Shown here piece by piece: positions 16,149 to 22,877 of a DNA stretch of 31,442 bases (its first letter is position 1; every line of letters starts with the position of its first letter). The notes beneath the pieces are model-generated. The model had not been told where the DNA came from. It saw only the letters and a program-made list of their open reading frames with translations, and searched no databases. The position numbers and the translations under genes were made by a program. The DNA lies in the NCBI GenBank assembly GCA_035701825.1, contig DASSRK010000128.1, positions 1 through 31,442 on the forward strand, read 5' to 3'. The DNA is from CADEED01 sp035701825. GTDB lineage: Bacteria > Pseudomonadota > Gammaproteobacteria > Steroidobacterales > Steroidobacteraceae.

Positions 16149-17450
16149 TCACTTCACCCACACCCGTTTGGGCGGCACTTTCGGGGTCATGTCGTCGAGG
16201 TTCCAGCCAGAGGGGTCGAACGCCTGGTAGGTAGGCGCGGGCTTCGGGTAGCCGCCCCACTCCGACTGGCTGTCGATGATGTAGCCGCGGCCTTCGATGG
16301 TGTCGGCGACGACGCGGGCGTCCTCGTGGTCGCGATCCCAATTGCGCGCACCGGCGTTGTTGATCACGTAGTCCTGCACCTGGCGCGCGGGCAGCGGCGT
16401 GACGCCGGGAATCTTCGGCGCCGGCAGCTTGAGGATCCGGATGGGCGTCGTGGTGTACAGCCCGCGCATCGGCAGCGGCCGGCCCCAGCGATCCACGGCG
16501 ATGTTGTCCTGCTCGTAGATCGCGACATCGCCCGAGCCCCCGACCGTGACCAGCGGCAGTCCCTCGACCGTCGACTGGCCGCCGCGCAGCACGTTGCCGA
16601 CGATGGCCATCTCGCCCACCTGGTACGGATGCTCGCCCCACTCCTCGGCGATCAGGTTGTAGTGGATCGCGCGCTGGCCCGGGTCGTAGATCAGGTTGTT
16701 GACGATGGCACCACGCGCGCCACCCTTGAACAGCGGCGATCGTTCCTTGTCGTGCGCGTACAGGTTCCAGGCGATCAGGATGTCGGACGTGTTGTCGTGG
16801 ATCAGCGAACCCTTGGAGTGCTCGCCCTTGACGTGCACGGAGTTCGCGAGCCCCTCGGCGATGATGTTGTTGCTGAAGGTGATGCGATGCGATGTGCCCT
16901 CGCGCCATTCATCCGGCGTGTTGCCGGTGAACCGCGGTCCCGACGCGGACAGGTTCTCGTCGGTGGCCCAGGTCAGCGAGCAATGGTCGACGATCACGTC
17001 GTGGGCGCCGCCGAGCGTGGAGATGGCGTCGTAGTCGTTGCCGGAGAGCCGCGCCCGGCCGCCATCGCCCGGCCGCACGCGGATGTGGCGCACCACCACG
17101 TCGTGCGTGGCGATGTCGATGCCGCCGCGAATCAGCGTGATGCCCGGCGCCGGCGCGGTCTGGCCGGCGATAGTTAGGAAGGGCTCGGTGATCCTGACCG
17201 TGTACTCGCCGAGGTCGATGACGCCGCCGACTTCAAACACCACGATGCGCGGTCCCTTGCGGCTCACGGCATCGACGAAGGACCCGGGCCCATTGGGCGC
17301 GAGCGTGGTGACGCGCACCACCTCGCCCCCGCGGCCTCCCGGGGTGGTCGCGGCCGCGCCGGCGGCGCCGGGAAACGCGAGCGTGGTCCCGTCCGCCAGC
17401 GCCAGGCGGGCACACAGCAGCATTCCGAGCGCCCATATGCGATTTGACAT
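16149..17450 (-). CDS. Secreted pectate lyase-like beta-helix polysaccharide lyase
   Basis: This is a 433-residue protein. A signal peptide (MSNRIWALGMLLC...) probably ends after ALA at residue 19. The right-handed beta-helix shows LTIAGQTAPAPGITL, HDVVVRHIRVRPGD, VIVDHCSLTWATDENLS and DKERSPLFKGGARGAIVNN. The DHCSxxWxTDE and ERSP motifs are typical of family 1 pectate lyases, in which an Arg of the RxP type is the catalytic base. It would cleave polygalacturonate by beta-elimination outside the cell or in the periplasm, giving unsaturated ends that feed KduI/KduD. AGGGG about 8 nt upstream supports the ATG at 17450. The operator at 17476-17486 lies 26 bp upstream. The exact PL family remains open. 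Confidence 0.86.
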   Translation of the reverse strand: MSNRIWALGMLLCARLALADGTTLAFPGAAGAAATTPGGRGGEVVRVTTLAPNGPGSFVDAVSRKGPRIVVFEVGGVIDLGEYTVRITEPFLTIAGQTAPAPGITLIRGGIDIATHDVVVRHIRVRPGDGGRARLSGNDYDAISTLGGAHDVIVDHCSLTWATDENLSASGPRFTGNTPDEWREGTSHRITFSNNIIAEGLANSVHVKGEHSKGSLIHDNTSDILIAWNLYAHDKERSPLFKGGARGAIVNNLIYDPGQRAIHYNLIAEEWGEHPYQVGEMAIVGNVLRGGQSTVEGLPLVTVGGSGDVAIYEQDNIAVDRWGRPLPMRGLYTTTPIRILKLPAPKIPGVTPLPARQVQDYVINNAGARNWDRDHEDARVVADTIEGRGYIIDSQSEWGGYPKPAPTYQAFDPSGWNLDDMTPKVPPKRVWVK

Positions 17451-17469
17451 GTCTTGTCCCCTCGAAACG

Positions 17470-17499
17470 TTGAAAATGACACCGGTTTCCCTATATAAC
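17470..17499 (+). promoter_or_regulatory. Hydratase promoter and operator shared with the divergent pectate lyase
   Basis: TTGAAA (17470-17475) and TATATA (17492-17497) form a good plus-strand promoter with 16-nt spacing. ATGACACCGGT (17476-17486) fills the spacer. It also lies just upstream of the pectate lyase start on the minus strand, so one bound repressor could control both genes. No clear minus-strand promoter was recognised. Confidence 0.75.
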
Positions 17500-17537
17500 A
17501 TCGACGCCAGAATTCCGCTCGTCAAAGGTCTCACAGC

Positions 17538-18362
17538 TTGGTATCCGTCGTTTCCGGTCCCGCGTTCGATGCCCAGGGGGCGGCTGCCGCGTTCGTGAAA
17601 GCGCGCCGCGCCGCAGGCTCGCTCACAGAATATCCCGGCGTGCAGCCGACGGACCTCGCGTCCGCCTATCGCTGCCAGGACGCGGCGATCGCCCTGTGGG
17701 GCGATGAGATCGTCGGGTGGAAAGTCGGCTGGATCCCCGCGCCGCTCAGCGACTTCCACGGCGCCCAACGATTGGTCGGGCCCATCTTCCGCCGCGGACT
17801 GCGGCACGCGCAGGACTCGCACGCCATGGACGTACCGGTGTTCGCGCAGGGCTTCGCCGCGATCGAGGCCGAATTCGTGGTCGAGCTCGCCAGGGACGTG
17901 CCGCCCGAGGTGTCCGAGTGGAGCGCCGAGAGCGCGCGGCGCTTCGTGAAGACCATGTACATCGGCGTCGAGATCGCGAGCAGCCCGCTGCAGAACATCA
18001 ACGATTTCGGGCCCGCCGTGGTCATCAGCGATTTCGGCAACAACGCCGGCCTGCTGCTCGGCCCGGAGATCCCGGACTGGCAGACGCGCGAACTCGCGGC
18101 GCTCACCTGCGAGACCCGCATCGACGGCGAGGTGGTCGGCCGCGGCAGCGCCGCCTCGGTGAGCGGCGGTCCGCTCGCGGCGCTGGCCTTCGCGCTGGGC
18201 TGTAACGCGCGCCGCGGGCAGCCGATGCGTGCCGGGACGCTGGTGTCCACGGGCGCGGTCACCGGGGTCCATTCGATCAACGCCGGACAGGCTTCCGAAG
18301 CGGTGTTCACCGGGCTCGGCGTACTGCGTTGTGTCACCGTCCCGATGACACCGGTTGCATAA
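17538..18362 (+). CDS. FAH-superfamily hydratase (2-keto-4-pentenoate hydratase-like)
   Basis: This is a 274-residue protein. The family core is visible: GWKVGWIP, VGPIFRRGL, AAIEAEFVVELA (metal-binding Glu110 and Glu112), YIGVEIASSP, ISDFGNNAGLLLG and GPLAALAFAL. MhpD/FAH-type enzymes bind Mg2+ and act on 2-keto acids by hydration, dehydration or decarboxylation in the cytosol. In a pectin locus the substrate may be a 2-keto-3-deoxy sugar acid; that is inference. The TTG start at 17538 is supported by AAAGG at 17524-17528; no in-frame ATG is near. The last codons (MTPVA) contain a fourth copy of the locus operator. Confidence 0.8.
   Translation: MVSVVSGPAFDAQGAAAAFVKARRAAGSLTEYPGVQPTDLASAYRCQDAAIALWGDEIVGWKVGWIPAPLSDFHGAQRLVGPIFRRGLRHAQDSHAMDVPVFAQGFAAIEAEFVVELARDVPPEVSEWSAESARRFVKTMYIGVEIASSPLQNINDFGPAVVISDFGNNAGLLLGPEIPDWQTRELAALTCETRIDGEVVGRGSAASVSGGPLAALAFALGCNARRGQPMRAGTLVSTGAVTGVHSINAGQASEAVFTGLGVLRCVTVPMTPVA
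18345..18355 (+). promoter_or_regulatory. Operator copy inside the 3' end of the hydratase gene
   Basis: ATGACACCGGT occurs here exactly, encoding Met-Thr-Pro-Val within the last five codons of the hydratase. It lies 64 nt before the -10 box of the LacI-type gene. It could mediate autoregulation or looping with the site at 17476. Confidence 0.55.
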
Positions 18363-18418
18363 ACGAGGGCCCCGCGGGACATCGCGGGACATCCCTGCCG
18401 CGACGCCGGCCGCTCTCG

Positions 18419-18424
18419 TACAAT
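18419..18424 (+). promoter_or_regulatory. -10 box of the LacI-type repressor gene
   Basis: TACAAT (five of six consensus bases) lies 9 nt before the ATG at 18434, with no Shine-Dalgarno sequence in between. Confidence 0.45.
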
Positions 18425-18433
18425 CCCCGAGCC

Positions 18434-19528
18434 ATGAAGCGCAAGAAGAACAGCGGCGTTCGAGTCGCGCCCAGGATCGCGCCGCCGGCCAGGCCGGCCG
18501 CCATCAAGCCCGGACGCAACGCCACCATCAACGACATCGCGCGGCTCGCTGGCGTGTCGAAGAAAACGGTGTCGCGCGTCATCAACCAGTCGCCGCTGGT
18601 GCAGGAAGAAACGCGCGCGCGCATCCAGGCGGTCATCGACAAGTTCGGCTACGTGCCCGATCCGCAGGCGCGCGGCCTCGCGTTCCGCAAGTCGTTCCTC
18701 ATCGGGCTGGTCTACGACAATCCCAACGCGCAGTACATCGTGAACATGATGGAGGGCGTGCTCGATGCCGTGCGCAACACCGAGTACGAGGTCGTGGTGC
18801 ATCCCTGCGACCGCAAGAAGCCGGATTACGTGGCCGGCGTGCGCCGCTTCGCCGAGCGCCAGAAACTGCGCGGCGCCATCCTGCTGCCGCCGGTCTCCGA
18901 GAACGACGAGCTGACGCACGCGCTCGAGGCCGCCGACTGCGCCTACGTGCGCATCACCTACACCGTGCTGGACGACCCGGCGCGCATCGTGATCTCCAAC
19001 GACCGGCTCGCGGTCGCCGAGGTGGCTAACTACCTGGTCTCGCTCGGGCACAAGCGCGTCGGCTACATCGCCGGTCCCTCGGGATTCCGCTCGGCGATCG
19101 AGCGGCTGGCGGGCTTCCGCGAGGCGCTGGCGGCGCGCTCGATCGCGCTCCCCGACGAGCTCATCGTCGAGGGTGGCTACACCTACGAGAGCGGCGTCGC
19201 CGGTGGCGAGAAGCTGCTGGCGCTCAACCCGCGGCCCACGGCGATCTTCGCCAGCAACGACGAGATGGCGGCGGGCGTTTACCGCGTCGCCAACCGCCTG
19301 GGCCTGTCGATCCCGGGTGACCTGTCCATCGTCGGCTTCGACGATGGCCCGCTGGCGGCGCGACTGCTGCCATCGCTCACCACCATCCGCCTGCCCATTC
19401 GCGAGCTCGGGCGCATCGCGGCGACCAAGATCCTGCATCCGGAGGCGGCTGGCGGAACGCATGCGATGGTTACGCCGCTCGAGCCGCACCTGGTCATTCG
19501 GGATTCCTGCCAGCCGCCTGCCCGGTGA
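18434..19528 (+). CDS. LacI-family transcriptional repressor of the pectin locus
   Basis: This is a 364-residue protein. A basic 28-residue N-terminal extension (KRKKNSG...) precedes the LacI HTH: ATINDIARLAGVSKKTVSRV then INQSPLVQEETRARI and FGYVPDPQAR. The periplasmic-binding-protein-like effector domain has LIGLVYDNPNAQYI, VISNDRLAVAEVANYL, RVGYIAGP, AIFASNDEMAAGVYR and LSIVGFDDGPLA. LacI regulators release DNA or change affinity on binding a sugar. Its central position and the four ATGACACCGGT sites with the CCGG centre typical of LacI operators make it the likely regulator of the locus; a KDG-like effector is inference. Confidence 0.93.
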   Translation: MKRKKNSGVRVAPRIAPPARPAAIKPGRNATINDIARLAGVSKKTVSRVINQSPLVQEETRARIQAVIDKFGYVPDPQARGLAFRKSFLIGLVYDNPNAQYIVNMMEGVLDAVRNTEYEVVVHPCDRKKPDYVAGVRRFAERQKLRGAILLPPVSENDELTHALEAADCAYVRITYTVLDDPARIVISNDRLAVAEVANYLVSLGHKRVGYIAGPSGFRSAIERLAGFREALAARSIALPDELIVEGGYTYESGVAGGEKLLALNPRPTAIFASNDEMAAGVYRVANRLGLSIPGDLSIVGFDDGPLAARLLPSLTTIRLPIRELGRIAATKILHPEAAGGTHAMVTPLEPHLVIRDSCQPPAR

Positions 19529-19575
19529 AAGTTCTGGCGCGCAGCCGAGCAAAATGAAGCGTGTCCCCATTTCCA

Positions 19576-19614
19576 ATGACACCGGTTTCCACGCCGCCGG
19601 ACACAGGCTAGAAT
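19576..19614 (+). promoter_or_regulatory. kduI promoter and operator
   Basis: ATGACACCGGT (19576-19586) directly abuts a -35-like TTTCCA (19586-19591). TAGAAT (19609-19614) is the -10 with 17-nt spacing. The 16 bases from ATGACACCGGTTTCC leftwards by one (19575-19590) are identical to those at 17475-17490. Confidence 0.7.
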
Positions 19615-19648
19615 CCGCCTCCCAGACATCGCCCCGGACCCCGACCCC

Positions 19649-20485
19649 ATGAAGTTCGACAGCCGACACGCGAGCCACCCGTCCATCATCGAGAACGCCA
19701 GCACGGCGAAGCTGCGGCAGCTCTATCACGTGGGCGGCATCTTCTCGCCCGACGAGGTCAGCCTCACCTTCAGCCACGTCGAGCGCATGATCGTCGGCGG
19801 CGTGATGCCGGTGAGCAAGGCGGTCGAGCTCAACGAGGTGCCGGAGCTCAACAAGGGTCCGTTCCTCGCGCGGCGCGAGCTCGGCATCATCAACGTCGGC
19901 GGGCCCGGCAAGGTCAGCGTCGACGGCAAGACCACGGCGCTCGCCGCGCGCGAAGGACTGTACGTGCCGATGGGCACGAACACGCTGTCCTTCAGCTCGG
20001 ATTCGCCGGCCGCGCCGGCCAAGTTCTATCTCGCGAGCACGCCGGCGCATGCGCGCCACGAGACCGTGAAGATCGACCTGGCGCGCGCCAACCCGATGCC
20101 GGTGGGCGCGCCGGCCACCGCCAACGAACGCACTATCTACCAGTACATCAACCCGGACATCTGCAAGTCGGCGCAGCTGCTCATGGGCCTGACCTCGCTC
20201 AAGGAAGGCAGCGTGTGGAACACCATGCCCTGCCACCTGCACGAGCGGCGCTCGGAGACCTACTTCTACTTCGACCTCAAGCCCGACGCGCGCGTGGTGC
20301 ACATCATGGGCGAGCCGCACGAGACGCGGCACATCTTCGTCGCCAACGAGGAGGCGGTCATCGCGCCGCCGTGGTCCATCCACACCGGCTGCGGCACGTC
20401 CAACTACAGCTTCATCTGGGCGATGGGCGGCGAGAACCAGGAATACAAGGACGTCGCCTGGGTTCCGATGAACGTGCTCAAGTGA
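19649..20485 (+). CDS. kduI: 5-dehydro-4-deoxy-D-glucuronate isomerase
   Basis: This is a 278-residue protein, the same length as E. coli KduI. It converts 5-keto-4-deoxyuronate (DKI/DEH), released from unsaturated galacturonides, to 3-deoxy-D-glycero-2,5-hexodiulosonate in the cytosol. The cupin-type zinc site is complete: His196 and His198 in MPCHLHERRSE, Glu203 in the same motif, and His245 in WSIHTGCGT, at the same positions as the E. coli ligands. Other family stretches include MPVSKAVELNEVPELN, FLARRELGIINVGG and YVPMGTNT. It is the first gene of a unit with kduD, whose GTG start overlaps this stop by 4 nt. Confidence 0.97.
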   Translation: MKFDSRHASHPSIIENASTAKLRQLYHVGGIFSPDEVSLTFSHVERMIVGGVMPVSKAVELNEVPELNKGPFLARRELGIINVGGPGKVSVDGKTTALAAREGLYVPMGTNTLSFSSDSPAAPAKFYLASTPAHARHETVKIDLARANPMPVGAPATANERTIYQYINPDICKSAQLLMGLTSLKEGSVWNTMPCHLHERRSETYFYFDLKPDARVVHIMGEPHETRHIFVANEEAVIAPPWSIHTGCGTSNYSFIWAMGGENQEYKDVAWVPMNVLK

Positions 20486-21261
20486 TCGGCGTCGACGGCG
20501 GCAATTTCAGCCCCTCGTTCGACCTGCGGGGCCGTGTCGCGGCGGTCACGGGCGCGAACACCGGGCTGGGGCGTGCCATCGCCGAGGCACTGGCCGGCGC
20601 CGGTGCGGACGTGGCGCTGATCGGGCGCAGCGATCCCGAGGAGACGCTCGGCTCGATCCACGCGATGAAACGCCGCGCGATCTGGGTCAACGCCGACCTC
20701 GGCGCGAAGCCTGACTACCCCGGCATCGTGGCCGAGGTCGCGCTCAAGCTCGGCGGCCTGCACGTGCTGGTCAACAACGCGGGCATCATCCGCCGCGCCA
20801 ACGCCATCGATTTCACCGAGGCCGACTGGGACGCGGTGCTCGACGTGAACCTCAAGGCGGTGTTCTTCCTGTCGCAGGCCGCGGCGCGCCACATGATCCC
20901 GAACGGCGGCGGCAAGATCATCAACATCGCCTCGATGCTGTCGTTCCAGGGCGGCATCCGTGTGCCCTCGTACACCGCGAGCAAGAGCGGCATCGCCGGG
21001 CTCACGCGCCTGCTGGCGAACGAGTGGGCGTCGCAGGGCATCAACGTCAACGCGATCGCGCCGGGCTATTTCGCGACCAACAACACCGCGGCGTTGCAGG
21101 CCGACGCGAAGCGCAACGCGGAGATCCTCGCGCGCATTCCATCGGGCCGCTGGGGGAACCCTCAGGACCTTGGCGGAGCGGCGGTATTCCTCGCGTCGCG
21201 CGCGTCGGACTATGTCCACGGCATCATCCTCCCCGTGGACGGTGGGTGGCTGGCGCGCTGA
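20482..21261 (+). CDS. kduD: 2-dehydro-3-deoxy-D-gluconate 5-dehydrogenase (SDR)
   Basis: This is a 259-residue short-chain dehydrogenase. It has the NAD-binding TGANTGLGRAIA, the NNAGIIRR motif, catalytic Ser151 (IINIASMLSFQGGIRVPS), Tyr164 and Lys168 (YTASK), and the C-terminus ILPVDGGWLAR. The SMLSFQGGIRVPSYTASKSG run is very close to E. coli KduD. It reduces the KduI product to 2-keto-3-deoxygluconate with NADH. The start is taken as the GTG at 20482, overlapping the kduI stop as GTGA, which implies translational coupling. KDG kinase and aldolase are not in the window, so the last steps must be encoded elsewhere. Confidence 0.95.
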   Translation: MIGVDGGNFSPSFDLRGRVAAVTGANTGLGRAIAEALAGAGADVALIGRSDPEETLGSIHAMKRRAIWVNADLGAKPDYPGIVAEVALKLGGLHVLVNNAGIIRRANAIDFTEADWDAVLDVNLKAVFFLSQAAARHMIPNGGGKIINIASMLSFQGGIRVPSYTASKSGIAGLTRLLANEWASQGINVNAIAPGYFATNNTAALQADAKRNAEILARIPSGRWGNPQDLGGAAVFLASRASDYVHGIILPVDGGWLAR

Positions 21262-21269
21262 GGTTAATA

Positions 21270-21280
21270 TCAGGTCCTGA
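21270..21280. promoter_or_regulatory. Short palindrome between kduD and the next dehydrogenase
   Basis: TCAGG-T-CCTGA is an 11-base odd palindrome in the 43-nt gap, 24 nt before the ATG at 21305. It may be a minor operator or chance; there is no T-run. Confidence 0.2.
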
Positions 21281-21304
21281 CATGAGAGCAGTCGGGACTA
21301 ACTG

Positions 21305-22195
21305 ATGAGAGTCGCCTTCCTCGGGCTCGGCAAGATGGGCGTGGGCATGGCCGCGCGGCTCGCGGCCGCGGGACACACGCTGGCCGCGTTCAACCGCACC
21401 GCGCCCCGCGCCGAACCACTGGCGAAAGCCGGCGCGCGCATCGCCGCATCGGCGCGCGATGCGGCGCGCAAGGCCGACGTGATCATCGGCATGACCGCCG
21501 ACGACGACTCATCGCGCGCGATGTGGCTGGGCGACGAAGGCGCGCTCGCGGCCGACAACGCGCCCGATGCCCTGTGCATCGAGTGCTCGACGCTGTCCTA
21601 TGACTGGGTGCTCGAGCTCGCGGAAAAGGTGCGCGCCCGCGGCTTCCGTTACGTCGATGCGCCGGTCACCGGCCTCCCGGACGCGGCGGCCGCGGGCACG
21701 CTGACGCTGCTCGTGGGCGCGGAACCGGCCGATCTCGACGCGGCCCGGCCCATATTCGCCTCGCTCGCCACGCGCGTGCTGCACTTCGGCGGCGTCGGGC
21801 AGGGCACGGTCTACAAGCTCATGGTCAACCTGCTCGGCGCCGTGCAGATCGCCTCCGCGGCCGAAGGAATGGCGCTGGTGGAGCGCGCCGGGCTCGACCA
21901 GAGGCTGGTGGCCGACGCGATCGCCAGCGGCCAGGCCGCGAGCCCGCAGGTGGTGCGCAACGTGCGCCGCTTCATCGCCGGTGATCATTCGACCGCGGTG
22001 AACTTCACGCCCGTGCTGCGGCTCAAGGACGTCGAGTACGCGTTGCGGCTGGCGCGCCGGCTGGGCGCATCGCGGGAGCTGGGCGAGGCGGCGGCCGGGC
22101 TGTACCGCCGGCTGTGCGCGGCCGGTTACGGCGCGGACAACGAAAGCCGCATCATCGACGTGGTGCGCGGACCCCGGGATCCGGAGGGTAGTTAG
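21305..22195 (+). CDS. NAD(P)-dependent beta-hydroxyacid dehydrogenase (3-hydroxyisobutyrate dehydrogenase family)
   Basis: This is a 296-residue protein. It has an N-terminal Rossmann motif GLGKMGVGMAARLAAAG, the substrate loop DAPVTGLPDAAAAGTLTLLVG, and GVGQGTVYKLMVNLL with the catalytic Lys171, the standard signature of 3-hydroxyisobutyrate/tartronate-semialdehyde reductases. It lies 43 nt after kduD and is probably in the same transcript. In this context it could reduce a semialdehyde or keto-uronate from pectin sugars (tartronate semialdehyde reductase is used in hexuronate/aldarate pathways), but the substrate is not set by the sequence. The ATG at 21305 begins the Rossmann fold at once. 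Confidence 0.88.
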   Translation: MRVAFLGLGKMGVGMAARLAAAGHTLAAFNRTAPRAEPLAKAGARIAASARDAARKADVIIGMTADDDSSRAMWLGDEGALAADNAPDALCIECSTLSYDWVLELAEKVRARGFRYVDAPVTGLPDAAAAGTLTLLVGAEPADLDAARPIFASLATRVLHFGGVGQGTVYKLMVNLLGAVQIASAAEGMALVERAGLDQRLVADAIASGQAASPQVVRNVRRFIAGDHSTAVNFTPVLRLKDVEYALRLARRLGASRELGEAAAGLYRRLCAAGYGADNESRIIDVVRGPRDPEGS

Positions 22196-22201
22196 CCCCG
22201 C

Positions 22202-22630
22202 TCACAGCGTGCAGACCGGCGCGTCGGCCGTGCCCACCGGCTTGACCACGCCGAGCGAGATGGCCTTCTCGGGCACCATGCGCAGCAGCATGCCCCAGGG
22301 CGTGCTGCGGAAGGTTCCCGGCGAGACCCCGGGCCCGGCCACGACCACCACGGCCGCGTCATGCTTCTCCGGCTTGAGCACCTTCACGCGCGCGACCACG
22401 GAGCTGTCGGTGGTCGCACGCTGCAACTGGACGCAGATTTCATCCTGGGCGTTGAGCGCCACGTGCCGCGGCTGGTCGCCGAGCAGCACCGCGAGGCGCT
22501 GGCCGGGCGGGCCGTTGTAACGCGCCGGATCCACGTCGAGGACATAGGTGCTGCTGGTCGCCTCGACCTGCGCGAGCGCCGCTCCCACCACCGCGATGCA
22601 CGCGGCCGCCGTCAGAATTGTTTTGCGCAT
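22202..22630 (-). CDS. Small exported protein of unknown function
   Basis: This is a 142-residue protein that I do not recognise. It has a classical signal peptide (MRKTILTAAACIAVVGAALA, cleavage probably after residue 20). The mature part is beta-rich with two cysteines (DEICVQLQ and APVCTL at the very C-terminus) that could form a disulfide. The start at 22630 is set by the signal peptide. It ends 6 nt from the convergent dehydrogenase. It may be transcribed alone from the candidate promoter at 22637-22665. Confidence 0.7.
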   Translation of the reverse strand: MRKTILTAAACIAVVGAALAQVEATSSTYVLDVDPARYNGPPGQRLAVLLGDQPRHVALNAQDEICVQLQRATTDSSVVARVKVLKPEKHDAAVVVVAGPGVSPGTFRSTPWGMLLRMVPEKAISLGVVKPVGTADAPVCTL

Positions 22631-22636
22631 GGACCA

Positions 22637-22665
22637 TATCGAGCGCCCATTCTCTAAGAAGTTCC
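22637..22665 (-). promoter_or_regulatory. Possible extracytoplasmic-function sigma promoter of the small exported protein
   Basis: On the minus strand, GGAACTT (22665-22659), identical to the -35 consensus of RpoE-type sigma factors, is 16 nt from TCGATA (22642-22637), which lies 6 nt before the ATG at 22630. The -10 match is weak. The remainder of the gap to 22877 holds no gene that I can support, only a weak hairpin (TGTCGG 22688-22693 with CCGACA 22700-22705). Confidence 0.3.
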
Positions 22666-22877
22666 CTCAGCGCCCGTGCCTACACGCTGTCGGAGTGCGC
22701 CGACACCGTGGCACAGTTGTTAGTGCTTGAATCCGCTGGCGGGCCGCCGCGCGACGGGAAATTCCGTAATGCGCGGGGAACCGGTCGCCCGGGTGGCGAC
22801 ACCCACTCCGGATACGCGCACCGAAAGCGGGCGCCGGCCGCGCGCACCGCAGCACGCGCCGGTAGTTAGTGTCGCCA

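Noticed and set aside
17666..20383. Open frame of 905 codons on the minus strand
   Set aside because: It is antisense to the hydratase, LacI-type and kduI genes, all with solid motif support.
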